Source: Spirochaetia bacterium UBA5763
Lineage (GTDB): Bacteria > Spirochaetota > UBA4802 > UBA5550
Reading direction: 5' to 3'
Length of the DNA stretch: 64,000 nt
Assembly: GCA_002418835.1 (NCBI GenBank)
Contig: DIEX01000026.1
Span: forward strand, 62,001-126,000
How positions within the stretch are numbered: the stretch's first letter is position 1; each line of letters starts with the position of its first letter. The translations under genes were made by a program, and so were the position numbers. Of this stretch, positions 38,701 to 44,870 are shown piece by piece. The notes below the pieces were generated by a model. That model ran no database searches. It was not told the origin of the DNA and worked only from the letters and a program-made list of their open reading frames with translations.

Positions 38701-40415
38701 GCATGAAACTTATAAAGTCCGGCGATCACTTCGACGCCCTCTCCGCTTTCCCCCCGCTTGTTGTGCTGGCCGGTGGATCGGTTAAGGGGGATGCTGTTTC
38801 ATACATATCTGGCCTTGACCTTGAAAAGATCGCACCTGCATCATACACACCTGCAATAATAGCGCTGCTTCAGAAGTGCTATGCATCAATTCCTGAAAAC
38901 GGAACAAATGCTGAAAAAATAAAAATTCTCCAGCTGATGAAAAAGGTTTCATCCGATTCCTCTGTTTTCCATGTGATACGGGATTCGATGTACAGAATCG
39001 CTGTGGAGCTTATGATATCCGGGGATTACAGGGGTGCGTATAATGAAGCATCCGCTGCGGACGAAAGGTTCAGCCCTGATGACAGGGGCTATGCGGCAAT
39101 TCAGCTTCTCCTTGCCAATCTTCTTATAAGGGGGGAGAATTTTAAAAAAGCTGAAGAGAAGTGTACCATCGTAAAAAACATCCGCCCCCTCAAAACTGAA
39201 GAGAAGTACCTCCTTGATCTCCAGTTATCCATGGTTGAACTTAACAGACTCCGCTCACTTAAAAAAGCAACGGCTCAGGATGCCGCTGAATTTGAGAAGC
39301 TCTTCACTTCATCACTTGCTGTTCTGAAACTTAACCCGGATATTCTGAACATACACGGCTACAGGGATATGACAGTAAGCGTTTTTGACGAATACATCAA
39401 CTACAAGATGAAAACAGGACAGCATTCTGACGCGCACTTCTACAACGAAATGAAAAAGCTCTTAATCACTTCATCTATAACAGGAGTAAACCTTGTAAAA
39501 TCAGCAGGCACAATAGATATAACAGCAATTCAGCAGGCGCTCCCTGAAAAGTGCGGCTATATAAATATATCAAAAGTTAAAAATGATATATTCATCTGGA
39601 TTGTTGACAGCAAAATGAAAAAAGCACTCTGGATTGAAAACGGGTACAAAACACTTTCAGAGCTGCTACCGAAATACAGGCTTTCAGTGCTGAAAGAATC
39701 TGAAGTGAAGAAAGCATCTTCAGACCTGGCGGAATATTTTCAGCCCCTTGAAGCATACTTTAAAAGCAGAAAGCAGGTTGTTTTTTCAACAGATTCATTC
39801 ACAGAGCAGATACCCTTTGAAATTATCGGTAAAGGAAAAATGCTCTCTGAAGAGGTGAAGATAAGCTACATGGCATCACCTCTGCTGTACTCATCATCTA
39901 AAGGGAATTTCGGATCACCTGTGCGCTTTATCGGGAAGCCGGGCCAGGCATTTCAGTCTCATGTTGAGAAGGTGGCTGTGCGCGAATCGGGGATTAAGAG
40001 CTTTGATGCTGATTCAGCGTCAGGAGGGATCGCCCATATAACAGGGGAGATTTCATACAGTTCACCTGAAAAGGGATATCTCCTTGATAACAGGGGATTG
40101 GTTTCTGCCATAGGTTCCCCGGATTTTATTTATGCTGCAATTGGTGACCATCACGGAGCAGGGCCCGTTGACTTTATTCTCAATGCAAGGGGTGCGGGAG
40201 TTAAAGCTGCTGTTGTCAATTCATCGCCTGTAAGTGAACTTAACAGAGGAGTTTTTGCAGGGGAGTTTTACAGGTCTGTAAATAACGGCGGCACACTGAT
40301 TGAATCATTTGCATCAGCAGTGGATAAAACACGGAATGACAGCAGGTACAGGAACCCCGGTGCATGGGGCGGGTTCAGGTTGTATATTTATAATTTAGCT
40401 TATCTGAAAGAGTAA
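32769..40415 (+). CDS. Giant lipoprotein: TolB-like propeller, TPR arrays, two cysteine-less CHAT-like domains
   Basis: 2548 residues from the ATG at 32769 (2 bases after the previous stop; an in-frame ATG at 32748 would overlap it). A lipoprotein signal ends at 'VIISC'. Residues about 40-360 hold PD40/TolB propeller repeats ('ISPDGRRVAFVS', 'WSPDGKLLAFSS', 'FSPDGKKIVYTS'). Long TPR arrays fill about 400-1400 and 1800-2250. A first CHAT-like domain (about 1540-1760) keeps His near 1658 but has Ala for the catalytic Cys ('IILAGAADD'). A second (about 2260-2548) keeps His near 2423 and has Ile ('YAAIGDHHG'). Both are therefore probably pseudoproteases. It would face the periplasm or cell surface. 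Confidence 0.8.
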   Translation: MNMKILLKYILPLSILLQAAVIISCDDKKTADVQFSYRGIIDKEYRFNVGRVIPVTISQSIETDGDISADGNYFFYSSNMDGGNFDIYLRLMGDITTVRLTAHPSKDTSPVISPDGRRVAFVSFRDDPEGDIFIIKLKPEELLKRASSGEEIPPLDNTAVNITAEKNPDTGVIINIKDSNPCWSPDGKLLAFSSSKDGNGSIWLMERDGSSKRKISPKDGFYPAFSPDGKKIVYTSYSDNIYGDIYSVEIAAGKSERLTTGDSIKLYPSYSGGSDKIIYSSIENDTNGNGELDLQDRSVIRLYDLKEKLSYPLTKKSDTSFKAKWLPVLNTRDYNGVIIYTDITGENINLNIIPELGIIPKKLNAKLQYELCETYISEYDDEERYAMALDAVYSFYGKAGDTSSRAYVNRSLKEGALYYFLKKNNAASSESTALLKKKAAGNDLYAAFLIDLIENRRSQADALILKMSEDKNNRYFAPFAIEDLGDLALLSGKKNEAAALYKDLLKKFPDFERGTDVLTKISLISDDLRKGTLSDAAVTIINKGNTNQKISVTSNLINPLEKTRFSSADASEALRNIGNLKKKFSEDKKIMAILTLASGIISDSAGKTDTAKNDLEESIKLSHPNDLTYYTANIRLAEMERRSGRNAEAEKYYGAGVNRYSRRFKTENFRDKLLWIINYYEQAGERSSSKGDFAAASQIYDKYINLITLMHNKRIYPEIYTEYAPRAHVLYIDAYTGWKGEEGINELEKSYNSKLPVLRMDFNRAALYGLAYIYTKKAMLIDSDAQALISTFSRDKVFENLYLADKQIEWALFLDDTFIEPYLLKSWIYLFIDLQRKEYGDDIESSIGSYFPKRLWEKNIPLLDKAINANNEKLYPENEGNIHINLGNTYFLLVNYPRALNHYNTARKFKKTFSSDIEKALFHFHTGYTLWQNGEVKEAREEITRAYGIYSTLAAGSSSKYKNQILALYRYFALFSRYEEKFAEAINWYKKIIKHAEENKIEIDKARYMQEIAFCFKELGDYDTAKSYIDTADRLLRDYPDDTKKYYLRIKLVGIGPFPVFNMGPDTAVIGDNKIFYPLDRWNKQLLSISMLEELAVKNSNYAGAIEYLKKKISLLEKNKTSVAYETRIRSLNNLGYYYFRSGSIAEAEKRFSEAGELASEKNNLQGIFSSMMNLANLYALMIDEGKNEGHNWLSDTEKFLSKIEKYRNSYFDMRFTQDKKALEAAADAKKAEVTPEQIAALKKTIEKQTAEIYYSLDISIAMMKFYRAELLYSSSDVKKGDNPHYNLYTHNRDIYNLYAEALRMFEGAISVADKQGNRELKVKLLVNAAHCYEKISEYEKGYVALIDARNISTQYRFGWTGINADFALGSYLADYGREVESGDYRALVERYMSAAISHIEEHPLLYTPRAGKIRKMYNRYAEFLVNTGKGDRGFHLQERLNRVERITSVNSINPVFGDEYHRNAYFTYLSEIAKLGEIRDRRSALLVSGAAAASPEVEEFNKKEKAQEERLAKLFREIENKNSRIVPYLELSDVKLKTDHDIYSFMETGKGIYSWKLSDGKISSGYMKADSADALSSMINEGSSRRGIFILLNDTSLKLVNRHRGGITGNFSFINTIDRAEIFSKGAPPAGDIISSVKGIESPSADVKVESPSEDLHLSSYAVIVDSPDNGSLISREKLLSEKGISPSCIILAGAADDASRLSLMLEAALYSGTGSIIYSLSNDSRDISSVIKALYTGSGIIGSNHIKTGYINALSYVKPADNKKTAASEFAAFTGAVNKADFDSGAVHLARWRAMSPDEKFRYMTSAWLLHLLKGDYPSSLKALESYNPSNADEGASLVFRKLYTLLHKGDFAEAVVLRKKITGIEKYPDLEFIDAIFDAVNGRDSAAEKILKIAKPYNTLITAERYMILAAEYIYLYNPEMSARVMNLAPMKQLSLNERMMNFVITGDKPDTGISPRVDRIAALGDSGSKAADESMKLIKSGDHFDALSAFPPLVVLAGGSVKGDAVSYISGLDLEKIAPASYTPAIIALLQKCYASIPENGTNAEKIKILQLMKKVSSDSSVFHVIRDSMYRIAVELMISGDYRGAYNEASAADERFSPDDRGYAAIQLLLANLLIRGENFKKAEEKCTIVKNIRPLKTEEKYLLDLQLSMVELNRLRSLKKATAQDAAEFEKLFTSSLAVLKLNPDILNIHGYRDMTVSVFDEYINYKMKTGQHSDAHFYNEMKKLLITSSITGVNLVKSAGTIDITAIQQALPEKCGYINISKVKNDIFIWIVDSKMKKALWIENGYKTLSELLPKYRLSVLKESEVKKASSDLAEYFQPLEAYFKSRKQVVFSTDSFTEQIPFEIIGKGKMLSEEVKISYMASPLLYSSSKGNFGSPVRFIGKPGQAFQSHVEKVAVRESGIKSFDADSASGGIAHITGEISYSSPEKGYLLDNRGLVSAIGSPDFIYAAIGDHHGAGPVDFILNARGAGVKAAVVNSSPVSELNRGVFAGEFYRSVNNGGTLIESFASAVDKTRNDSRYRNPGAWGGFRLYIYNLAYLKE

Positions 40416-40438
40416 GGGGCATCACGCAAAGACGCTAA

Positions 40439-41269
40439 GGCGCGGAGGGGGTTGAGAATGCAAGCAACTGGGTTAACGACCATCTGTTTACCAGTGATGA
40501 TGAGGGAAATGGGGAGAACCCAACGGTTGGTTCAAATACTGAAGGTGACAATGGAGGATCAACTTCAGAACAGATAGCTTCCAACCAGCTTTCGACAGAT
40601 CAGAAGATGACCGAATACAGACATGCTACAGAAACGAATGACTCTACCGAAGAGGAAGATTATACCCCAGGTAAATTTAAACAATCAGAAATCGATGAAC
40701 ATATTGGATTACTTGATGAAAATGGTAATTTAATAAAAAGAAGCTGTAATATTACAGCAGATATTAGCATATTTGTAAATCAGGCAATTAAAGATGGAAC
40801 GATAAATCCCGATATAATCAATCCCGCAACAGGTGAAGTAGATTTAACAAAAGTATATGATATTGCAAAGAGTTATGGAGATTCGATTATAAAAGGGAAT
40901 TTCAGTGTCGCTGATGATGAAAAGCTTGCTAAGATTATTGCACCAACTTCAAATTATTCTTTAGTCAATGGTGGGACAGTAACATCAGATAATATAATAA
41001 ATCATCTGGATAGTGGGCAGCCTGTTAAAGTAACATTAAGTGATGGGCATAGAGAAACTATATATGACTATGATACTGATGCAAATGGTAATGTAACCAG
41101 ATTCAAGATAGATGATGTCGGTTATCAGGGGGATAAATACGTAGATCCAAAGACAATGCAGCCATACAAGGTTACCAATGAAGGAACTAAATATGAAAAG
41201 AAAAAATATTCTCAAAGTCACGGTGATGGCTCAGCAAGAACTGTTAACAATATACAAGTTTTACAATGA
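40439..41269 (+). pseudogene. C39-like peptidase fold 'toxin tip', apparently truncated at its 5' end
   Basis: The frame is open from 40439 with no start codon until the ATG at 40607, which has no good ribosome binding site; upstream codons read a Gly/Asn/Ser/Glu-rich linker ('SNWVNDHLFTSDDEGNGENP'). From the ATG there are 220 residues. The order Cys47 ('RSCNITA'), His148 ('LSDGHRETIYDYD') and Asp169/170 ('FKIDDVG') fits a papain-like C39-type peptidase. This looks like the C-terminal module of a polymorphic toxin or large surface protein cut off from its body, next to a GCAAAGACGC repeat. A lipoprotein gene follows 31 bases later. Confidence 0.5.
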
Positions 41270-41300
41270 TTGAAAGACTAAAAGGGGGATTGAATAATTT

Positions 41301-41927
41301 ATGAAAAGATCTATGACTACTTGGTTGTTTGCTTTAATCCTTATAGTTAGTTACCAATTTGTTGAGTGTAAGACAGATAGTAAAAAAACTCTGCCGAAAT
41401 TTGAAGAAATTAATAAACAAACCGGAGTCTATATAATCAGATATTCAAATGTAATTTTAGATATTAATAATAAAAAAATTAAGGTTCCTATTTATAACGG
41501 TATTCATGAGGATATCACTTATGAAGATTTAGAGAAACAACAAACGGACAAAGATTTATATTTATTAGGCAATATTTATATTCCAGCAAAAGACGGTGAA
41601 GTTAAGAAAACATTTTTTGATATATTGAATTTTTATAAGAAGAGTTTTTTTAAAGATATAGATGTAAACAGGCCATCCGTAATAGGCAATGAAGGTGGAG
41701 TTGACATGTATATCTGGTATGACTTTGATTACGAAGGAATCCCCTGCTCAATGATGATTACAGTGGCATGTGATGTTAAAGCTTCAATTGAAAAAAATAA
41801 AAAGGAGAATTCAAATCAAAAAAAGAATTATAAGATAGAAACAGTAGATATGCTTGAATTTAAAGAAGATTCAAAATGGATCGGAATCGATATTGAGTTA
41901 GGTCATTATAGCGAATTCAAGAAGTAG
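41301..41927 (+). CDS. Putative lipoprotein, possible immunity partner of the C39-like protein
   Basis: 208 residues. The signal peptide is followed by Cys23 in 'QFVECKTD'; Glu at the -1 position is unusual for a lipobox, so lipidation is uncertain. The mature part is AT-rich in codon use, lysine-rich and mixed alpha/beta ('IYNGIHEDITYEDLE', 'DILNFYKKSFFKDIDVN', 'DMYIWYDFDYEGIP'). I recognise no family. It follows the toxin-like gene by 31 bases with GGGGG upstream of its ATG region. A small exported protein right after a toxin module is the usual position of an immunity gene, but this is inference. Confidence 0.65.
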   Translation: MKRSMTTWLFALILIVSYQFVECKTDSKKTLPKFEEINKQTGVYIIRYSNVILDINNKKIKVPIYNGIHEDITYEDLEKQQTDKDLYLLGNIYIPAKDGEVKKTFFDILNFYKKSFFKDIDVNRPSVIGNEGGVDMYIWYDFDYEGIPCSMMITVACDVKASIEKNKKENSNQKKNYKIETVDMLEFKEDSKWIGIDIELGHYSEFKK

Positions 41928-41977
41928 CCAGGCGAACAGGTAATTTTTTATTACATTTTGCAATGAATCCGCATATA

Positions 41978-42099
41978 GCATAATGGCTAAGCAGCCCGAC
42001 GTCGCCGGGGATACATTAGGTTTCTGACATAAAAAGTTGGCGATGTGCGCTCGCCCTGAGCCTGTCGAAGGGTTAACGAACGGGCTGCGACAATTATGC
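41978..42099. repeat. Structured inverted repeat between accessory genes and vapBC (attC-like in shape)
   Basis: The outer arms GCATAAT...GCAGCCCG (41978-41998) and CGGGCTGC...ATTATGC (42081-42099) enclose inner arms GACGTCGCC and GGCGATGTGC, plus a small CCCTGAGCCTGTCGAAGGG palindrome. Length and nested architecture recall integron attC sites, but the outer core is ATTATGC rather than the expected GTTRRRY. The remainder of the 301-base gap (41928-42228) holds the vapBC promoter region. Confidence 0.5.
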
Positions 42100-42179
42100 G
42101 GTGTGCGGATGCGGGGAACGGATTTTTAATACATTAAGTTTATGCGGTGGGATAGTTTAGAAACATAGAAATATTTCTT

Positions 42180-42210
42180 TTGACATAAACCTGTATAAAA
42201 TATAGGTTTT
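42180..42210 (+). promoter_or_regulatory. Probable vapBC promoter with operator palindrome
   Basis: TTGACA at 42180-42185 is followed by the imperfect palindrome AAACCTGTATAAAATATAGGTTT (arms AAACCT and AGGTTT, 42187-42209), which covers the likely -10 region. Toxin-antitoxin operons are typically repressed by the antitoxin complex at such palindromes. An AGGAGG ribosome binding site lies just upstream of the antitoxin ATG. Confidence 0.55.
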
Positions 42211-42228
42211 ATCCACGCAGGAGGAAAT

Positions 42229-42459
42229 ATGATCAATCTGGAAATCAAAAAAAAGCTTATAGAGGACTTAAAAAATCTCCCCTTTGATTCTCAGAAAAAG
42301 GTGCAGGAGTTCGCGCACGCCCTTCTGATAACTCAAAGCCGGGGGAAATCAGGCAAAGAGATGGTCAGGTTTTCAGGAAAACTGAACCACGAAGATGCCG
42401 GAGAGCTGAAAAAGATAATTGAGAACGGATGTGAGAAGGTTGATATCAATGAGTGGTAG
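42229..42459 (+). CDS. Antitoxin of a VapBC-type module (DUF2281-like)
   Basis: 76 residues. The N-terminal pattern 'KKKLIEDLKNLPFDSQKKVQEFAHALL' resembles DUF2281-type antitoxins, and the C-terminal 'SGKLNHEDAGELKKIIENGCEKVDINEW' is the extended acidic tail that blocks the PIN toxin active site. It binds and neutralises the toxin and would repress the operon. The gene overlaps the toxin gene by 11 bases and has a strong ribosome binding site. Confidence 0.8.
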   Translation: MINLEIKKKLIEDLKNLPFDSQKKVQEFAHALLITQSRGKSGKEMVRFSGKLNHEDAGELKKIIENGCEKVDINEW

Positions 42460-42853
42460 ATATCTGGTTGATACCAATATTATTATTGATCTCTTTAATG
42501 GTGATGATGCTGTCACAAAGAAGATTATTACATGCTCTGAAGTCTTTGTTCCAAATATTGTAATCGGGGAATTGTATTACGGCTCATACGGCTCAAAGAA
42601 GAAAAAAAGCAATTTAAAGAGGCTTGAAGAATTTATTGTTTCATCAACAGTAATTAATACAACTGTTGAGACGGCCAGAATTTACGGGCATATCAAGAAT
42701 GAGCTGAAGAAGAAGGGAACCCCAATCCCTGAGAATGATATCTGGATAGCCGCACTGGCAAAACAGTATTCATTGAAACTATTAACAAGAGACAGGCATT
42801 TTGAATCTATTGATGAGATAGATGCAGAGATACTGCGAAGCAAAACGCCATGA
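42449..42853 (+). CDS. VapC-type PIN-domain ribonuclease toxin
   Basis: 134 residues from the ATG at 42449 inside the antitoxin's last codons; an upstream ATG at 42419 in this frame is less likely. The acidic PIN residues are all present: D8 ('YLVDTN'), E41 ('IGELYYG'), D97 ('ENDIWIAALA') and D115 ('LTRDRHF'). It should be an active Mg-dependent endoribonuclease that cuts tRNA or rRNA when freed from the antitoxin. Confidence 0.9.
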   Translation: MSGRYLVDTNIIIDLFNGDDAVTKKIITCSEVFVPNIVIGELYYGSYGSKKKKSNLKRLEEFIVSSTVINTTVETARIYGHIKNELKKKGTPIPENDIWIAALAKQYSLKLLTRDRHFESIDEIDAEILRSKTP

Positions 42854-42886
42854 TACCTTTCCCCTTTTCCGATAATGCATGAGTTT

Positions 42887-43149
42887 AACTGAAACTTATC
42901 GGCATTGATTAAAAATACATCGACACCGACTGAATTTATATCAGCTTCAATAGAAATTACATCAAGCTCGATATAATTTACATCAACGTTGATTGAATTT
43001 ATATCGATTTCAATTGATTTTACATTGAATTCAATGCAAAAGGTATCGAGGCTGACTGAATTTATATCAGTTTCAATATAATTTATATTGAATTCAATTG
43101 AAATTATATCGGCTTCAATACAAAATACATCAACGATGATATTAATTAC
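42887..43149. repeat. Degenerate 21-bp minisatellite, about 12 units
   Basis: Units of exactly 21 bases, of the type ATTGAATTTATATCAGCTTCA, run head to tail from 42908 to 43138 (11 full copies), with a 20-21 base unit before and a partial one after. On the minus strand all units stay open and read heptads such as IEADINS, IEIDINS and INVDVNY, but there is no start codon and a TGA precedes the array. It fills most of the 453-base gap before ttcA. Confidence 0.8.
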
Positions 43150-43193
43150 TTGAGTCAGGCGTTTTTTTCATTAATATAAGTTATTCTTTGTCA

Positions 43194-43221
43194 TGCCGGT
43201 TTCCTGTAAGGAATACCGGCA
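43194..43221. repeat. Short palindrome of the TGCCGGT...ACCGGCA type
   Basis: TGCCGGT and ACCGGCA pair around TTCCTGTAAGGAAT, which itself pairs as TTCC/GGAA. It follows TTTGTCA and is a common form of dispersed palindrome near gene ends. Confidence 0.55.
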
Positions 43222-43306
43222 ACTCATAGTAGAAGTTCTGGAATTTATCTTATGAGATTCAGGTATTTACAAATTCGGAAGACGTAAAACCGGTATTAAA
43301 AACTTT

Positions 43307-44043
43307 ATGACAGAAAAAGAAGATCTCCGCTACATAGAAAAAATCGAAAAGACCGCAGGACGGGCAATCAACCGCTACTCTCTGATCGCCGGTGGCGACC
43401 GTGTTGCAGTTGCACTCTCCGGAGGGAAAGACTCCCTTGTTCTACTTGAAACTCTTGCCCGCAGAAGAAGAAGGCTCCCTGTCACTTACGAACTCTTTGC
43501 AGTATATGTATTCATAAAAAATATAGGCTACGAATCTGATATAAACTTTATGCGGGAATTCTGCGCGTCTCTCGATGTCCCTTTTCACCTCATAGAGATG
43601 GAAGCAGACCTCACCATTGACCGGAGCAAATCTAAATGCTTTGTATGCTCATGGCACAGGAGAAAGGCTCTCTTTAATTTCGCGGAGGAGATGAGCTGCA
43701 ATAAACTTGCCCTTGGCCATCACCTTGATGACGCAATAGAAACACTGATAATGAACATGATGTTCAATGGAATAACAAGCTCTCTCCCCCCTTCCCTCTC
43801 AATGTTCAGCGGCAGACTGCATGTGATACGGCCCCTGATACTTCTTGAAAAGAAGGAGATTGATAAATACGCTGAGATAAGGGTATTCCCTTCTGAAGTT
43901 AAACGCTGCCCTTATGGAGAAGATACAACGAGGATCAAAGCCCGTGAGATGATAGAGCAGATGACATCCGGGAGCAGCACAATAAAAAAAGTATATTCCG
44001 CAGTATGTCGAATATTCACAAAGAGTATCTGCCGCCTGAATAA
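43307..44043 (+). CDS. ttcA: TtcA-family tRNA 2-thiolation ATPase with a -1 frameshift near its 3' end
   Basis: The PP-loop SGGKDS is at residues 38-43, the CxxC pair at C111 and C114 and a third cysteine in 'VKRCPYGED'; these hold the iron-sulfur cluster of TtcA, which thiolates C32 of tRNA with ATP. In the first frame the protein runs to 44134 with an implausible tail that translates the hairpin at 44035-44074. A -1 shift at the A7 run (43984-43990) instead gives 'KKSIFRSMSNIHKEYLPPE' and a stop at 44043, the normal TtcA ending. Either the run slips during expression or the sequence has lost an A. Confidence 0.85.
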
Positions 44044-44074
44044 GCAAGGGGCTGCAACCCCTTGTTTATTCAGG
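44035..44074 (+). terminator. ttcA: Strong hairpin at the true 3' end of ttcA
   Basis: CCTGAATAAGCAAGGGG and CCCCTTGTTTATTCAGG form a 17-pair stem with one G-U pair and a 6-base loop. The stop codon TAA of the frameshifted reading lies inside the left arm. Confidence 0.65.
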
Positions 44075-44100
44075 CAACCCCTTGCTCCTGTGGCAAAAAA

Positions 44101-44463
44101 TCAATCCGGAAGATTATACCCGCACCCTTCATAAGGGCTGATATTCTCCTCCTCCTGAAGATGAGTAACATCCTCGTAGTACGGGAAGTCTTTGCACATG
44201 CGGGGCCTGATATGATGAATTGAGCATCCGGGGAGTCCGTCCGCTCCGATAGAGTAATGTTTGCATCTGTAGTGATACGGCAGGTCTGCATCAGGCTCCT
44301 CAAATAAAAATGTAAGCATCGGATATATGAGGTATATCTCTGAAAAGTTGGGGTCTATCTGTTTTGTTTTTTTCCAGTAGCCGTAGGCCTTCTCAAGGAG
44401 TTCCGGGGACTCCGCGAGCATCACATCCTGGCAGCATTTTCCGCATCTGATACAATCTCCCAT
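44101..44463 (-). CDS. YkgJ-family cysteine-cluster protein
   Basis: 120 residues with the N-terminal CxxCGxCC cluster ('CIRCGKCC'), a central 'YRCKHYS' and C-terminal 'GCSIHHIRPRMCKDFP', the signature of the YkgJ/CxxCxxCC family thought to bind zinc or iron. The function is unknown, but such proteins are widespread in anaerobes. It is convergent with ttcA, ending 57 bases away, and is monocistronic. Confidence 0.88.
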   Translation of the reverse strand: MGDCIRCGKCCQDVMLAESPELLEKAYGYWKKTKQIDPNFSEIYLIYPMLTFLFEEPDADLPYHYRCKHYSIGADGLPGCSIHHIRPRMCKDFPYYEDVTHLQEEENISPYEGCGYNLPD

Positions 44464-44594
44464 AAAAGCCCCTGTTTCCCCATATTATAAATAATGCAAG
44501 TTTGCCTGTTAATCTGAAATGTACCCCGCTACTTATCAATAAAAATTTACTGAATCAATCTATTTCTTGACAAAACCCTGCTCTAAAAATTATG

Positions 44595-44724
44595 ACCTCC
44601 TTTAACAAACAGTTTGTTTTGAAACTGCGTTTCATGCGCTCGCAGGGAAGCCCCTGCGGGGGGCTTATTAAGGGGTTTCACCCGAGCTGACACGATGTCA
44701 GCCTGCCACATCAAAACAGGAGGT
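44595..44724 (+). ncRNA. Candidate structured RNA element upstream of guaB
   Basis: An outer pairing (ACCTCCT with AGGAGGT, and TGTTTTGA with TCAAAACA) closes a region with several hairpins: GAAAC/GTTTC, CGCAGGG/CCCTGCG and a perfect GCTGACA-CGA-TGTCAGC. It lies about 145 bases before the guaB ATG in a 407-base gap with no gene. I do not recognise it as a known riboswitch. It could be a cis-regulatory RNA, a small RNA or a repeat element. Confidence 0.4.
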
Positions 44725-44870
44725 TTTAATAAAGTGGCCTTAACCCCGTTCAAAAGCAAATCATTTTATTATTAGAATATCAAAACATAATTCAAAAGTT
44801 TTAGTTGCTTTATAACTCTTACTTATCTATTAATTTAATAACATTTCTTACCTTAAAAAGGAGATTACTG

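Noticed and set aside
42887..43149. CRISPR array
   Set aside because: Units are directly adjacent 21-base repeats with no unique spacers and no cas genes nearby.
44044..44134. C-terminal extension of TtcA in the first reading frame
   Set aside because: It translates a terminator hairpin and flanking repeat; the shifted frame gives the normal family ending.
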